NCBI GenBank assembly: GCA_963798435.1
Contig: CAWCTF010000003.1
Location: forward strand, 62,001 to 126,000
Source: JALHST01 sp963798435
GTDB taxonomy: Bacteria; Bacteroidota; Bacteroidia; Flavobacteriales; Flavobacteriaceae
Direction of reading: 5' to 3'
DNA: 64,000 nt
The notes beneath the pieces are model-generated. The model made no database searches. It had not been told where the DNA came from and saw nothing but the letters and a program-made list of their open reading frames with translations. Positions 53,445-61,930 of the stretch are shown piece after piece. Every line of letters starts with the position of its first letter. Position 1 is the first letter of the stretch. The position numbers were made by a program, and so were the translations under genes.

Positions 53445-55886
53445 ATGTTAAAAAATTTATTTAAAACAGCCTTCCGGAACATCTGGAAAAACAAGGTATT
53501 TTCCTTGATAAATATTATTGGTTTGTCAATCGGCCTAAGCACCGCATTTGTAATCGGGGCGATGATTTATTACGATCTGACCTTTGATAAATTTCATCTC
53601 GAGGGCGACCGTATTTACCGGGTAACTTCTGAATTCACCACCCCTGAAGGAAGCTTCTTTAATGCTGGGGTCTGTGTGCCCATGGCCGAAGCGTTAAAGA
53701 CCGAAGCCCCCAACGTTGAAATCCTAAGCCAATTTTTCACCGATGCACCCTATCGCGTCGAAAACCAGGAAACCGATAAGGTGTTTATGCACCCCGAAAA
53801 TGCCATCTATGCCGACCCTAATTATTTTCAAATTTTTAAATATAATTGGTTAACGGGCGATGAGAAGACAGCATTGTCACAACCCAACGAAGTCGTTTTG
53901 AGTGCAGATAGGGTACACATCTATTTCCCTGGGGTATCCCTGAACGATGCCATTGGAAAGATCCTAGTGTATAATGATACGATCCCTATCAAAGTAACGG
54001 GTGTCGTAGAGAATTTTAAAAACCGCTCTGATCTGCTATTCGAGGAATTTATCTCTATCAAAACCCTAGGTACCAAAGGCCTTAATGATATGATGGGCAA
54101 TGACTGGAATAGTACCAGTAGTTCCTCACAATTATTTATAAAATTGAAAGAGAATACGAGTGCGGCCCCGATACAAAAGCTGTTGGTAGATCTGGCCAAG
54201 GAACATGCTGATAAGCAGGACGCGGTGTATAATCAGGGTCGCATCTTCCATTTACAATCCTTGAAAGACCTCCATTTTAATACAAATTATGGGACCTTCG
54301 ATTACAGTAGAACGCAAGCTAGTAAGCGCGTATTGATTAGCTTGGCCTTCGTTGCGCTCTTTCTTTTGCTGCTCGGTTGCATCAATTTTATCAACCTGAA
54401 CACGGCGCAGGCTACACAGCGGGCCAAGGAAATCGGCATTCGTAAAACCTTGGGGAGTTCAAGAAAGCAACTTATTTTCCAATTTTTGGGAGAGACGTTC
54501 CTATTGACCCTGACCGCCGCGTTTATGTCACTTTTATTTTCGTCTTGGCTCTTTCGGTTGTTTGCTGATTTTATGCCAAAAGGGGTTGATTTCGGACTTT
54601 TTAAAAGTCCGTTGCTCCTCGGTGGCATCATCATTCTACTATTGTTGCTGACATTGCTTTCCGGTTTTTATCCGGCCCTTGTCCTATCCCATTTCAAACC
54701 GGTAGCAGTACTTAAAAATCAAATACTGCAAGGTAGGGACAAAGGCTCCCTTCGAAAATATTTGACGGTATTTCAGTTTGTGATCGCGCAGATATTTGTA
54801 ATTGCAACACTACTGGTCGCCAAACAGATCCATTTTTTGATGAGTCAGGATATGGGCTTTAAAACGGATGCCATAGCCTACATACAATCTCCCTACAGTG
54901 AACCTTCCCTAGATCAAAAACTTCGATTCGTTTCAGGGTTACGTGCAATTCCCCAGATTGAGTCGGTCACTTTGGGAGGAAACCCTCCTGCTTCGAGAAA
55001 TACAAATTCTAGGGGAATGGTTTATAGGGATGGGGAAAAGGAGATCCATACCGATGTGCAATTGCTTTTTGGCGATACTACCTATCAAAAGACCTATAAT
55101 CTTAAATTATTGGCAGGCCGAATGCCACTCAACGACACCATACATGAATTTGTGATTAATAAAACGTTTATGAAGCAACTTGGTTTCAAGGACCCTGAAG
55201 AAGCCATTGGAAAAATGCTGTCGGAAGGGGATACCTCCTACCCGATTGTTGGGGTGCTCGATGATTTTTATCAGCGATCCCTAAGAACGGAGATCAAGCC
55301 GATGGCCCTGGTCGGCGATTGGTCTAGAGATGAATATCCACGGTTCAATACGTTCCACATGGTATTAGGCGGTGCAACTGCGGAATGGGCAAGTACTATG
55401 GCTCGCATAGAAAGCGTATGGAAATCGGTGTACCCTGACTATGATTTTGATTTACGATTTATGGATGACACAATTAAAAAGTTTTACGAACAGGAACAAA
55501 AAACCTCCGTGCTGTTGCAATGGGCTACTGGTCTTGCCATTCTGATCAGTTGTTTGGGACTTTTGGGGTTGGTCATCCACAGTACCGAGCGGCGCACCAA
55601 GGAAATCGGGATACGAAAAGTGTTGGGTGCCTCTTTATCACAATTGAACCTATTACTCTGCAAGGAATTTTTAGTATTAGTGGGATTAGCCTTTGCCGTG
55701 GCCGCTCCGATTGCCTGGTGGGGCCTGAACAATTGGTTGCAGGATTTTGCCTATAAGACCGATTTAAGTTGGTGGATATTCTTTGTAAGTGGTATCGCTA
55801 TGTTGTTTATTGCTTTAGCGATTATTAGTATACGCACCATTTCGGCGGCGAACGCGAATCCGGTAAAGAGTTTGCGAACCGAATGA
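53445..55886 (+). CDS. MacB/FtsX-type ABC permease 12 of 13
   Basis: An 813-aa sister of permease 11, with shared motifs along both modules and visible DNA-level similarity in the first ~80 bp. Head MLKNLFKTAFRNIWKNK; after TM2 FINLNTAQATQRAKEIGIRKTLGSS; C-terminal module RRTKEIGIRKVLGASLSQLNLLLCKEF; tail NPVKSLRTE. The long repeat-filled gap (939 bp) follows, so this may be the last gene translated efficiently from the main transcript. Confidence 0.9.
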   Translation: MLKNLFKTAFRNIWKNKVFSLINIIGLSIGLSTAFVIGAMIYYDLTFDKFHLEGDRIYRVTSEFTTPEGSFFNAGVCVPMAEALKTEAPNVEILSQFFTDAPYRVENQETDKVFMHPENAIYADPNYFQIFKYNWLTGDEKTALSQPNEVVLSADRVHIYFPGVSLNDAIGKILVYNDTIPIKVTGVVENFKNRSDLLFEEFISIKTLGTKGLNDMMGNDWNSTSSSSQLFIKLKENTSAAPIQKLLVDLAKEHADKQDAVYNQGRIFHLQSLKDLHFNTNYGTFDYSRTQASKRVLISLAFVALFLLLLGCINFINLNTAQATQRAKEIGIRKTLGSSRKQLIFQFLGETFLLTLTAAFMSLLFSSWLFRLFADFMPKGVDFGLFKSPLLLGGIIILLLLLTLLSGFYPALVLSHFKPVAVLKNQILQGRDKGSLRKYLTVFQFVIAQIFVIATLLVAKQIHFLMSQDMGFKTDAIAYIQSPYSEPSLDQKLRFVSGLRAIPQIESVTLGGNPPASRNTNSRGMVYRDGEKEIHTDVQLLFGDTTYQKTYNLKLLAGRMPLNDTIHEFVINKTFMKQLGFKDPEEAIGKMLSEGDTSYPIVGVLDDFYQRSLRTEIKPMALVGDWSRDEYPRFNTFHMVLGGATAEWASTMARIESVWKSVYPDYDFDLRFMDDTIKKFYEQEQKTSVLLQWATGLAILISCLGLLGLVIHSTERRTKEIGIRKVLGASLSQLNLLLCKEFLVLVGLAFAVAAPIAWWGLNNWLQDFAYKTDLSWWIFFVSGIAMLFIALAIISIRTISAANANPVKSLRTE

Positions 55887-55890
55887 AAAC

Positions 55891-56600
55891 AGCTAACTCC
55901 TCCCTTTAGTCAAAGGGAGGTGGATTCCCGCCGGATACGGTGGGAGGACGGAGGGATTTGTTATTAAAGACGGAGGGATTTGTCATAAAAGACAGGGTTT
56001 TGGAAATAAAAACAAAACTCCCCTAAGTGCCGGCTCCTCCCTTTAGTCAAAGGGAGGTGGATTCCCGCCGGATACGGTGGGAAGACGGAGGGTTTTGGAA
56101 ATAAAAACAAAACTCCCCTAAGTGCCGGCTCCTCCCTTTAGTCAAAGGGAGGTGGATTCCCGCCGGATACGGTGGGAAGACGGAGGGTTTTGCAAAATAA
56201 AAACAAAACTCCCCTAAGTGCCGGCTCCTCCCTTTAGTCAAAGGGAGGTGGATTCCCGCCGGATACGGTGGGAAGACGGAGGGTTTTGGAAATAAAAACA
56301 AAACTCCCCTAAGTGCCGGCTCCTCCCTTTAGTCAAAGGGAGGTGGATTCCCGCCGGATACGGTGGGAAGACAGGAGGGTTTTGGAAATAAAAACAAAAC
56401 TCCCCTAAGTGCCGCTCCTCCCTTTAGTCAAAGGGAGGTGGATTCCCGCCGGATACGGTGGGAAGACGGAGGGTTTTGGAAATAAAAACAAAACTCCCCT
56501 AAGTGCCGGCTCCTCCCTTTAGTCAAAGGGAGGTGGATTCCCGCCGGATACGGTGGGAAGACGGAGGGTTTTGCAAGATAAAACAAAACTCCCTTTTCTC
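55891..56600. repeat. 95-bp tandem repeats, each with two strong hairpins
   Basis: The element CTCCTCCCTTTAGTC... occurs seven times. The TTTAGT core lies at 55905, 56042, 56137, 56233, 56328, 56423 and 56518: six copies at a 95-96-bp period plus one further upstream with ~42 bp of extra sequence. Each unit holds hairpin A (CCTCCCTTT-AGTC-AAAGGGAGG) and hairpin B (TTCCCGCCG-GATA-CGGTGGGAA, one G-U pair). Between units lies an A-rich spacer with GGGTTTTG / CAAAACTCCC complementarity. Copies are nearly identical, so the expansion is recent. Minus-strand frames through it encode only repeat-derived peptides. Confidence 0.93.
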
Positions 56601-56755
56601 ATCCGCCAAATGGCGGACGATTCATTCCCCTCTTAAACTTAAGAGGGGAGCAAGATAGCAGGGAAATAGAACTAGCTCCTCTCTTTAGCCCCCGCTATAG
56701 CTATCGAGAAGGGCGGGAAGACGGAGGGATTGGTAATAATCAGGGGTTAATCTCC
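56601..56755. repeat. further palindromic elements after the 95-bp array
   Basis: TCCGCC-AAAT-GGCGGA (56602-56617), then a 24-bp palindrome with 11-bp arms TCCCCTCTTAA / TTAAGAGGGGA around AC (56626-56649), then a CCCGC...GCGGG region at ~56692-56720. These GC-rich hairpins look related in style to the 95-bp unit and to palindromic elements dispersed in flavobacterial genomes. I have not compared them with any database. Confidence 0.7.
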
Positions 56756-56771
56756 CCGTCTCTTAGCGGGA

Positions 56772-56800
56772 CACCCCTCTTTAAAAAAGAGGGGAGCTTT
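56772..56800 (+). terminator. terminator-like hairpin just before permease 13
   Basis: CCCCTCTT / AAGAGGGG with an A-rich loop (arms 56774-56781 and 56787-56794), followed by AGCTTTTAAT. The T-tract is short. It lies ~26 bp before the permease 13 ATG, inside the otherwise continuous run. It could terminate or attenuate transcription between permeases 12 and 13, or be one more dispersed palindrome. Confidence 0.45.
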
Positions 56801-56825
56801 TAATAAAAATAAAAAACGAGAAATC

Positions 56826-59234
56826 ATGCTTAAAAATTATTTCAAAATTGCCTGGAGAAACCTACTAAAAGATAAAACGAACACAAGTCTGAATCTAATC
56901 GGTTTATCGGTCGCATTTGGCGTTTCCATTTTACTAGGTATGGCCGCATTCTTTCAACTTTCATTCGATGGTTTTCACGAAAAGGGATCCTCGATCTATA
57001 AAATCGCCCGAACCCAACAATCCCCTAAAGGTCCCGAGGCTGGCACCTCACAACCAGCGCCGCTTGCGCCTGCCTTACGGTCTGAAGTTCCGGGAGTGGA
57101 GCATATCACCCGGTATTTACAAGATGGTACCCTTGCCTTGTACGGCGACAAAGAGGTGGATATGGATATTGTTTGGGTGGACGAGGATTTCTTTTCGATG
57201 TTCAGTTTTCCGATTATCAATGGAAACGAAAAAGAACCTATGAGTGATCTGACTTCCGTGGTAATGACAAAAAAGGCGGCCAACAAATTATTCGGGACCA
57301 CCGATGTCATTGGAAAACCATTTGATCTATTAGTAAACGGCGCGAAAAAACCGTTTACCGTGAGTGCCATTACAGATGATATCGTTCCAGAGAGTAGTTT
57401 GAAATTTGAAATTGCGGCCCGTTTTGATAGCCATAAAGACTATTTGGTCAATAAGGAGTTCTGGGATTCCCAATACCATGATGTGTACGTTGAATTGAAA
57501 AAAGGGGTGGCGGCAACTAGTTTTGAGAAGAGCAGTCAATCCTTTACAGACCTTCACTATGCCGAAAGCATTGAAGCCTTGAAAAGAGATGGGGCTTCTG
57601 CCGATAGCGAGGGTCGTTATATAGATCTAAAATTGATTCCCTTACGGGATATTCATTTTGCCAGTCTTAAAAACGGCTATGTCAAAATTAGTCGAAGTTT
57701 GCCTTATCTAATTCTGGGGGTCGCCTTCTTGATTTTGTTCATTGCCTGCGTGAACTATATCAATATGAGCCTTGCCAAATCTTCAAGGCGACTTAAGGAA
57801 ATTGGCATGCGCAAAACATTGGGCGCTCAAAAACAGCAACTCTTTTTCCAATTTTGGAGTGAAAGTCTTTTTGTTTTTCTTGTGTCGCTTAGTATTGGCA
57901 TCCTACTCAGTTTTGTCTTTTTAAATGATTTCAAAACCATGTTCGATACCCAAATTTCTTCGGAAATGCTTTTAAATCCTGTCACAATAGTGGGCATTCT
58001 TGGCAGTGTTCTTCTAATCACCATGATCGTTGGTGGCTATCCCGCCATCTTAATGAGTCGTTTGGGTACGATCCAATCCTTGAAAGGAAAAATGGAAGCT
58101 GCGGGTAACAATAGGGTGCGGGATGTGCTCATGGTATTCCAATTTGGGATTGCCATTCTCTTGATGATAGGAACACTGGTATTGTGGGGCCAAATTGAAT
58201 ACATGCGTAACAAGGATCTAGGCTATGATAAGGAACAAGTTGTTTCTTTTCCATTGAACGGGAAGCGCAATAGCAATGACGTGGTGGAGCTTATGCGTGA
58301 TGAATTAAAGGGAAACCCTGATATTCTGTCAATCAGTGGCGCAGATAGTAATCTGGGAATCGGAAAAGATGGTAGTAGATCCTTCAGTAAGGTTGGTTTC
58401 GAATATAAAGGTCGACGGGTAAGTACCAATTTTTTGGTCATAGATCATGAATATGTGCAAACGTTGGGATTAAAAATGGTAGCTGGCAGAAATTTTGAGA
58501 GTGCTAGCGATAGTTTAGGGGTCGTAATCAATGAATCTATGGCCAAGGAACTTGGAGAACAAGATCCGTTGACCGCACAATTGGAAATTAATGATGGGGT
58601 CTATTATCCCGTTCTTGGTGTGTTGAAGGATTATAATTTTAACGATTTGGACAGGGCCATTGAGCCAATAACCTTTTTTATAAGTAGGGACTGGGGATTA
58701 ACGTATGCATATGCCAAGGTTGCTCCCACCAATATGGCCCGTTCGTATGAGGAGTTGGAACGTACTTGGAAAAAGCTGGAACCCAACGCAGAATTTTTAG
58801 GTTCCTTTTTGGATGAAAATATAGACAGGACCTTCAAACGTGAAAAAACAACGGCGGCGATGATTACCAGTGGATCCATCATTGCCATTATACTTAGCTG
58901 TATTGGGTTATTTGCCATGTCTTTATTAATTGTTGCCCAACGAACCAAAGAAATCGGTGTCAGAAAGGTTTTAGGGGCAAGTGTTACCTCCATTACAATT
59001 CATTTATCAAAGGATTTTCTCAGATTGGTCCTGATCGCATTTTTGATCGCATCACCAATAGCCTGGTGGTTCTCCCGGCAGTGGCTCGAAAATTATGCAT
59101 ATAAAGTTGATTTGGGGATATGGTTCTTTCTTGTGGCAGGGCTTTTAGCATTCGTAATTGCCATGCTCACAGTGGGTTCAAGAACAATAAAGGCAGCTAC
59201 ACAGAACCCGGTAAAAAGTTTGCGAAGTGAATAG
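56826..59234 (+). CDS. MacB/FtsX-type ABC permease 13 of 13
   Basis: An 802-aa permease, separated from the rest by the repeat region. Head MLKNYFKIAWRNLLKDKT; TM1 ~20-42 (GLSVAFGVSILLGMAAFF); after TM2 YINMSLAKSSRRLKEIGMRKTLGAQKQQLFFQFWSES; between modules GGYPAILMSRLGTIQSLKG, where the usual P-V-x-V-L-K is replaced. C-terminal module QRTKEIGVRKVLGAS; tail NPVKSLRSE. The second ATPase follows after 102 bp, so these two may form a separate sub-unit of the system. Confidence 0.9.
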   Translation: MLKNYFKIAWRNLLKDKTNTSLNLIGLSVAFGVSILLGMAAFFQLSFDGFHEKGSSIYKIARTQQSPKGPEAGTSQPAPLAPALRSEVPGVEHITRYLQDGTLALYGDKEVDMDIVWVDEDFFSMFSFPIINGNEKEPMSDLTSVVMTKKAANKLFGTTDVIGKPFDLLVNGAKKPFTVSAITDDIVPESSLKFEIAARFDSHKDYLVNKEFWDSQYHDVYVELKKGVAATSFEKSSQSFTDLHYAESIEALKRDGASADSEGRYIDLKLIPLRDIHFASLKNGYVKISRSLPYLILGVAFLILFIACVNYINMSLAKSSRRLKEIGMRKTLGAQKQQLFFQFWSESLFVFLVSLSIGILLSFVFLNDFKTMFDTQISSEMLLNPVTIVGILGSVLLITMIVGGYPAILMSRLGTIQSLKGKMEAAGNNRVRDVLMVFQFGIAILLMIGTLVLWGQIEYMRNKDLGYDKEQVVSFPLNGKRNSNDVVELMRDELKGNPDILSISGADSNLGIGKDGSRSFSKVGFEYKGRRVSTNFLVIDHEYVQTLGLKMVAGRNFESASDSLGVVINESMAKELGEQDPLTAQLEINDGVYYPVLGVLKDYNFNDLDRAIEPITFFISRDWGLTYAYAKVAPTNMARSYEELERTWKKLEPNAEFLGSFLDENIDRTFKREKTTAAMITSGSIIAIILSCIGLFAMSLLIVAQRTKEIGVRKVLGASVTSITIHLSKDFLRLVLIAFLIASPIAWWFSRQWLENYAYKVDLGIWFFLVAGLLAFVIAMLTVGSRTIKAATQNPVKSLRSE

Positions 59235-59336
59235 TATTTAAAACAACATATAACGTAATTTCGAACGAACTCGGGAACATTGAAAATCGTTTAATTTAAA
59301 AGCCCCTTTTCGTTTGGGCAAATAAAAAAGAAGAAC

Positions 59337-60005
59337 ATGCTACTACAATTGAATAACATTTTTAAATGGGTACAACAAGGCGGACAACGCGTCTTTCTTT
59401 TAAAGGATATTAACCTTCAGGTTGAGGAAGGCGAGTTTATCTCGGTGATGGGGCCTTCTGGATCGGGGAAATCGACCTTGCTGAATGTAATCGGGATGCT
59501 CGATACCTTCAATGAAGGTACCTATGATTTTTTAGACGAATCGGTACATACCCTTAAGGAAAAACACCGTTCAAACCTCTATAAACAATACATAGGCTTT
59601 GTATTCCAAGCGTATCACCTAATCGATGAACTGACCGTTTATGAAAATCTTGAGATGCCCTTACTTTATAAAAAATTGAGTGGTAGTGAGCGTAAAGCAA
59701 TGGTGGCCGATATGCTCGACCGCTTTAATATCGTAGGTAAAAAAGATCTATTCCCTACGCAATTAAGTGGAGGGCAGCAACAATTAGTAGGGGTTGCCCG
59801 TGCTTTGATCAGTAAGCCCAAATTGATACTTGCCGACGAACCGACAGGGAACCTCAACTCAAAGCAAGGTGAGGAAATCATGGAACTTTTTAAGCAATTG
59901 AACGATGAAGGGGTAACGATTGTTCAAGTCACCCATTCCGAGCAAAATGCACAATATGGTAAAAGAATTATCCGGTTGTTGGATGGTAGAAAAATATCGG
60001 ATTAA
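59337..60005 (+). CDS. MacB/LolD-type ABC ATPase (second), altered signature and D-loop
   Basis: A 222-aa ATPase closing the permease run. Walker A GPSGSGKST near residue 40, Q-loop FVFQAYHLIDELTVYENLEMPL, Walker B LILADE with D167/E168 and switch His in QVTHSEQN are all intact. The signature reads LSGGQQQLVGVARA (from 143), with Leu for the usual Arg, and the D-loop reads GNLN with Asn174 for Asp. Both changes lie at the ATP-sandwich dimer interface. It could be a slower motor, a heterodimer partner of the first ATPase, or a dedicated ATPase for permease 13. Confidence 0.9.
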   Translation: MLLQLNNIFKWVQQGGQRVFLLKDINLQVEEGEFISVMGPSGSGKSTLLNVIGMLDTFNEGTYDFLDESVHTLKEKHRSNLYKQYIGFVFQAYHLIDELTVYENLEMPLLYKKLSGSERKAMVADMLDRFNIVGKKDLFPTQLSGGQQQLVGVARALISKPKLILADEPTGNLNSKQGEEIMELFKQLNDEGVTIVQVTHSEQNAQYGKRIIRLLDGRKISD

Positions 60006-60136
60006 AAATACAAGTAGCGACCACAGCAATTAAAATACGGTATATAGTTAGGGCTTTATCTTGGCGAACCCATAAGAAAAATAATATTTCCTAACTTTAG
60101 GAAACTTAAAAATCTACTGGTTAGCCTTCTCCTGCC

Positions 60137-60952
60137 ATGATTATCAAAAAAGTCGATTATCGGCCTGATAAAAAAGTAAATCCGCTTATCGGTCTAATTC
60201 TTTTTTTAATATCGGTTGTACTTTCCATTCTAACCGTTCCCTTCGGTTTTTTATATGGGGTGTTACACGGCTTGTTTACAAAAGGATTCAAAGGTGTCGG
60301 TGAATTCTTCCTAAAAATTGCGATTTCCATAGATCAATTGGGGAATGTACTGATGCAACATCTTTTAAATGTGCTGTGGATAAAAAAAGGAGGCTATAAA
60401 TTCGGCAATCGTGACGAGACTATTTCGAGTGCCTTGGGCAGGAATAACCAACTAGATACCTTAAGTGCCTTCGGTAAAATGATCGACAAAATATTGGATC
60501 GCATTGATCCCAACCATTCCTTAAACTCCATCGATTATTATATAGAACCCTCCGATCAGATTGTGGATCAACTGGCTTGGATCAACATCGTCGCAGGCCA
60601 AATTTTAACTGTTCGAATTGCCGGTACTGAAAAATATGTAATTCCATTTACCAAAAAAGATGCCGATGAAACAGATGCAGAATTGCTCTATCGGGAACTA
60701 AAATTGGGATTGGGGATCCAATTACTGCTTCCAACCCTAAAATTCATGGGTGTTTTTGAGGCACGGGCAGATGCCCATGCCCCTGGCACCGTCACCCGGA
60801 TGAGCTGCTATACTGGGGACTTTGATGGACATTTAAAACCAACCCCACCAATTTTGGCCATGGTCTGGCTAAATTATCAAGATCGGGACATGGTTTCAGA
60901 AGTTGACAAGCGAATCTTCGATTTTTTAAAGGAAAAAGGAATGCTAGATTGA
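60137..60952 (+). CDS. membrane-anchored protein with a degenerate Nudix-like domain
   Basis: A 271-aa protein in two parts. Residues 1-~125 have a hydrophobic hairpin (~17-48, LIGLILFLISVVLSILTVPF) and a segment typical of small Bacteroidota membrane proteins (YKFGNRDETISSALGRNNQ...RIDPNHSLNSID). Residues ~126-271 align by eye to Nudix hydrolases: AWINIVAGQILTVRIAGTEKYVIPF, then DETDAELLYRELKLGLGI in the Nudix-box position, then LKFMGVFEARADAHAPGTVTRMSCYTG. The box lacks the GG after Pro and both catalytic Glu of REL-x-EE (here RELKLGLG). It would be a Nudix fold without hydrolase activity, perhaps a ligand sensor at the membrane. The Nudix assignment is inference. Confidence 0.7.
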   Translation: MIIKKVDYRPDKKVNPLIGLILFLISVVLSILTVPFGFLYGVLHGLFTKGFKGVGEFFLKIAISIDQLGNVLMQHLLNVLWIKKGGYKFGNRDETISSALGRNNQLDTLSAFGKMIDKILDRIDPNHSLNSIDYYIEPSDQIVDQLAWINIVAGQILTVRIAGTEKYVIPFTKKDADETDAELLYRELKLGLGIQLLLPTLKFMGVFEARADAHAPGTVTRMSCYTGDFDGHLKPTPPILAMVWLNYQDRDMVSEVDKRIFDFLKEKGMLD

Positions 60953-61105
60953 ATTAAATTTCACAATCCACCTCAATAGTCGCAGATAGGGAGGTATGGG
61001 CCAAAATCAAAAATCCCATAGAATGCCCAAAGGCTAACTACGAATCTATCCATAAAACTCATAAAAGTTTTGTTACTTTGCGCTGCATAATTCATAAGCG
61101 ATTTG

Positions 61106-61840
61106 ATGAAAATACTTGGTATTGATATTGGTGGATCTGGAATCAAAGGTGGATTAGTTGATATGGAAACCGGACAAATGGTTTCCGAGCGATATCGCAT
61201 TCCGACACCCGAATCGAGGTCGCCCAGTGCTATGGCCGAGGTAGTAGCACAAATTGTAAGCCACTTTGATTATCAAGGTCCCGTGGGATGTGGTTTCCCT
61301 TCTATAATTAAAAAAGGCGTTTGTCATTCAGAAGGCAACCTGCATTTAGATTGGGTCGGCATGAATGTCGAAGAACTTTTCAGCAAAGCGACCGGGCAGC
61401 CATTTACCGTTGTAAACGATGCCGATGCTGCTGGATATGCTGTCATGAATTTTGGCTTGGGAAAAGACCAAAAGGGCTTGGTCATCATGATTACCGTAGG
61501 CACGGGCTTAGGGAGCGGTGCCTTTTGGAACGGGGAGCTTTTGCCAAATTTTGAATTGGGTCAGATTCCTTACAAGAAATATGACAAAATTGAATCATGG
61601 GCAGCATCATCCGCCAAGGAACGTGAAGGCCTTAGCTATAAAAAATGGGGCAAACGCCTTAATAAATTCCTGTATTTTGTAGAACTCATCGTCGCGCCCG
61701 ACCTCATCATCATCGGTGGAGGCGCATCTAAGGACTGGAGTGAATTCAAAAGTAAGATTAAGATCAAAACACCTGTTATTCCTGCGCTCTTAGAGAACAC
61801 TGCCGGAATTATCGGTGCTGCCGCAGCTGCCGTACATTAA
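61106..61840 (+). CDS. ppgK: polyphosphate glucokinase (ROK family)
   Basis: A 244-aa ROK-fold kinase that phosphorylates glucose, in PpgK preferring polyphosphate as donor over ATP. The ATG at 61106 is chosen; a TTG just before it also lies in frame. Motifs: phosphate-1 GIDIGGSGIKGGLVD, TPTPESRSP-type segment RIPTPESRSPSAM, GCGFPSIIKKGV, WVGMNV, VVNDADAAGYA with the catalytic Asp, TVGTGLGSGAFWNGELLPNFELG, WGKRLNKFLYFVELIVAPDLIIIGGGASK, and NTAGIIGAA. The short length and the N-x-ELG motif fit PpgK better than ATP glucokinases. Donor preference cannot be read from sequence alone. Confidence 0.85.
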   Translation: MKILGIDIGGSGIKGGLVDMETGQMVSERYRIPTPESRSPSAMAEVVAQIVSHFDYQGPVGCGFPSIIKKGVCHSEGNLHLDWVGMNVEELFSKATGQPFTVVNDADAAGYAVMNFGLGKDQKGLVIMITVGTGLGSGAFWNGELLPNFELGQIPYKKYDKIESWAASSAKEREGLSYKKWGKRLNKFLYFVELIVAPDLIIIGGGASKDWSEFKSKIKIKTPVIPALLENTAGIIGAAAAAVH

Positions 61841-61865
61841 TCTCCACCAAACAATTTTGTCTTCA

Positions 61866-61903
61866 AAAAAAAACCCAGATCCATTTTTCTGGATCCAGGT
61901 TTT
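61866..61903. terminator. bidirectional terminator between ppgK and typA
   Basis: An imperfect stem with arms around GATCCA / TGGATC, flanked by an A-run (61865-61873) on one side and TTTT on the other. Read on the minus strand it ends in a run of nine T, so it is strongest for typA. It lies between two convergent stop codons (61840 and 61931). Confidence 0.8.
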
Positions 61904-61930
61904 GCAATGGTATCTTGTAACCCGAATGTA

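Noticed and set aside
56047..56301. 84-aa minus-strand open frame
   Set aside because: Derived from the 95-bp repeats (repeated FPPYPAGIHLPLTKGRSRHLGE); not a gene.
55891..56600. CRISPR array
   Set aside because: Units are 95 bp and nearly identical along their whole length, so there are no unique spacers, and no cas gene is present.
21928..60005. Prophage or integrative element origin for the permease run
   Set aside because: No integrase, transposase, attachment repeats or tRNA at the borders; flanks look like ordinary chromosome.
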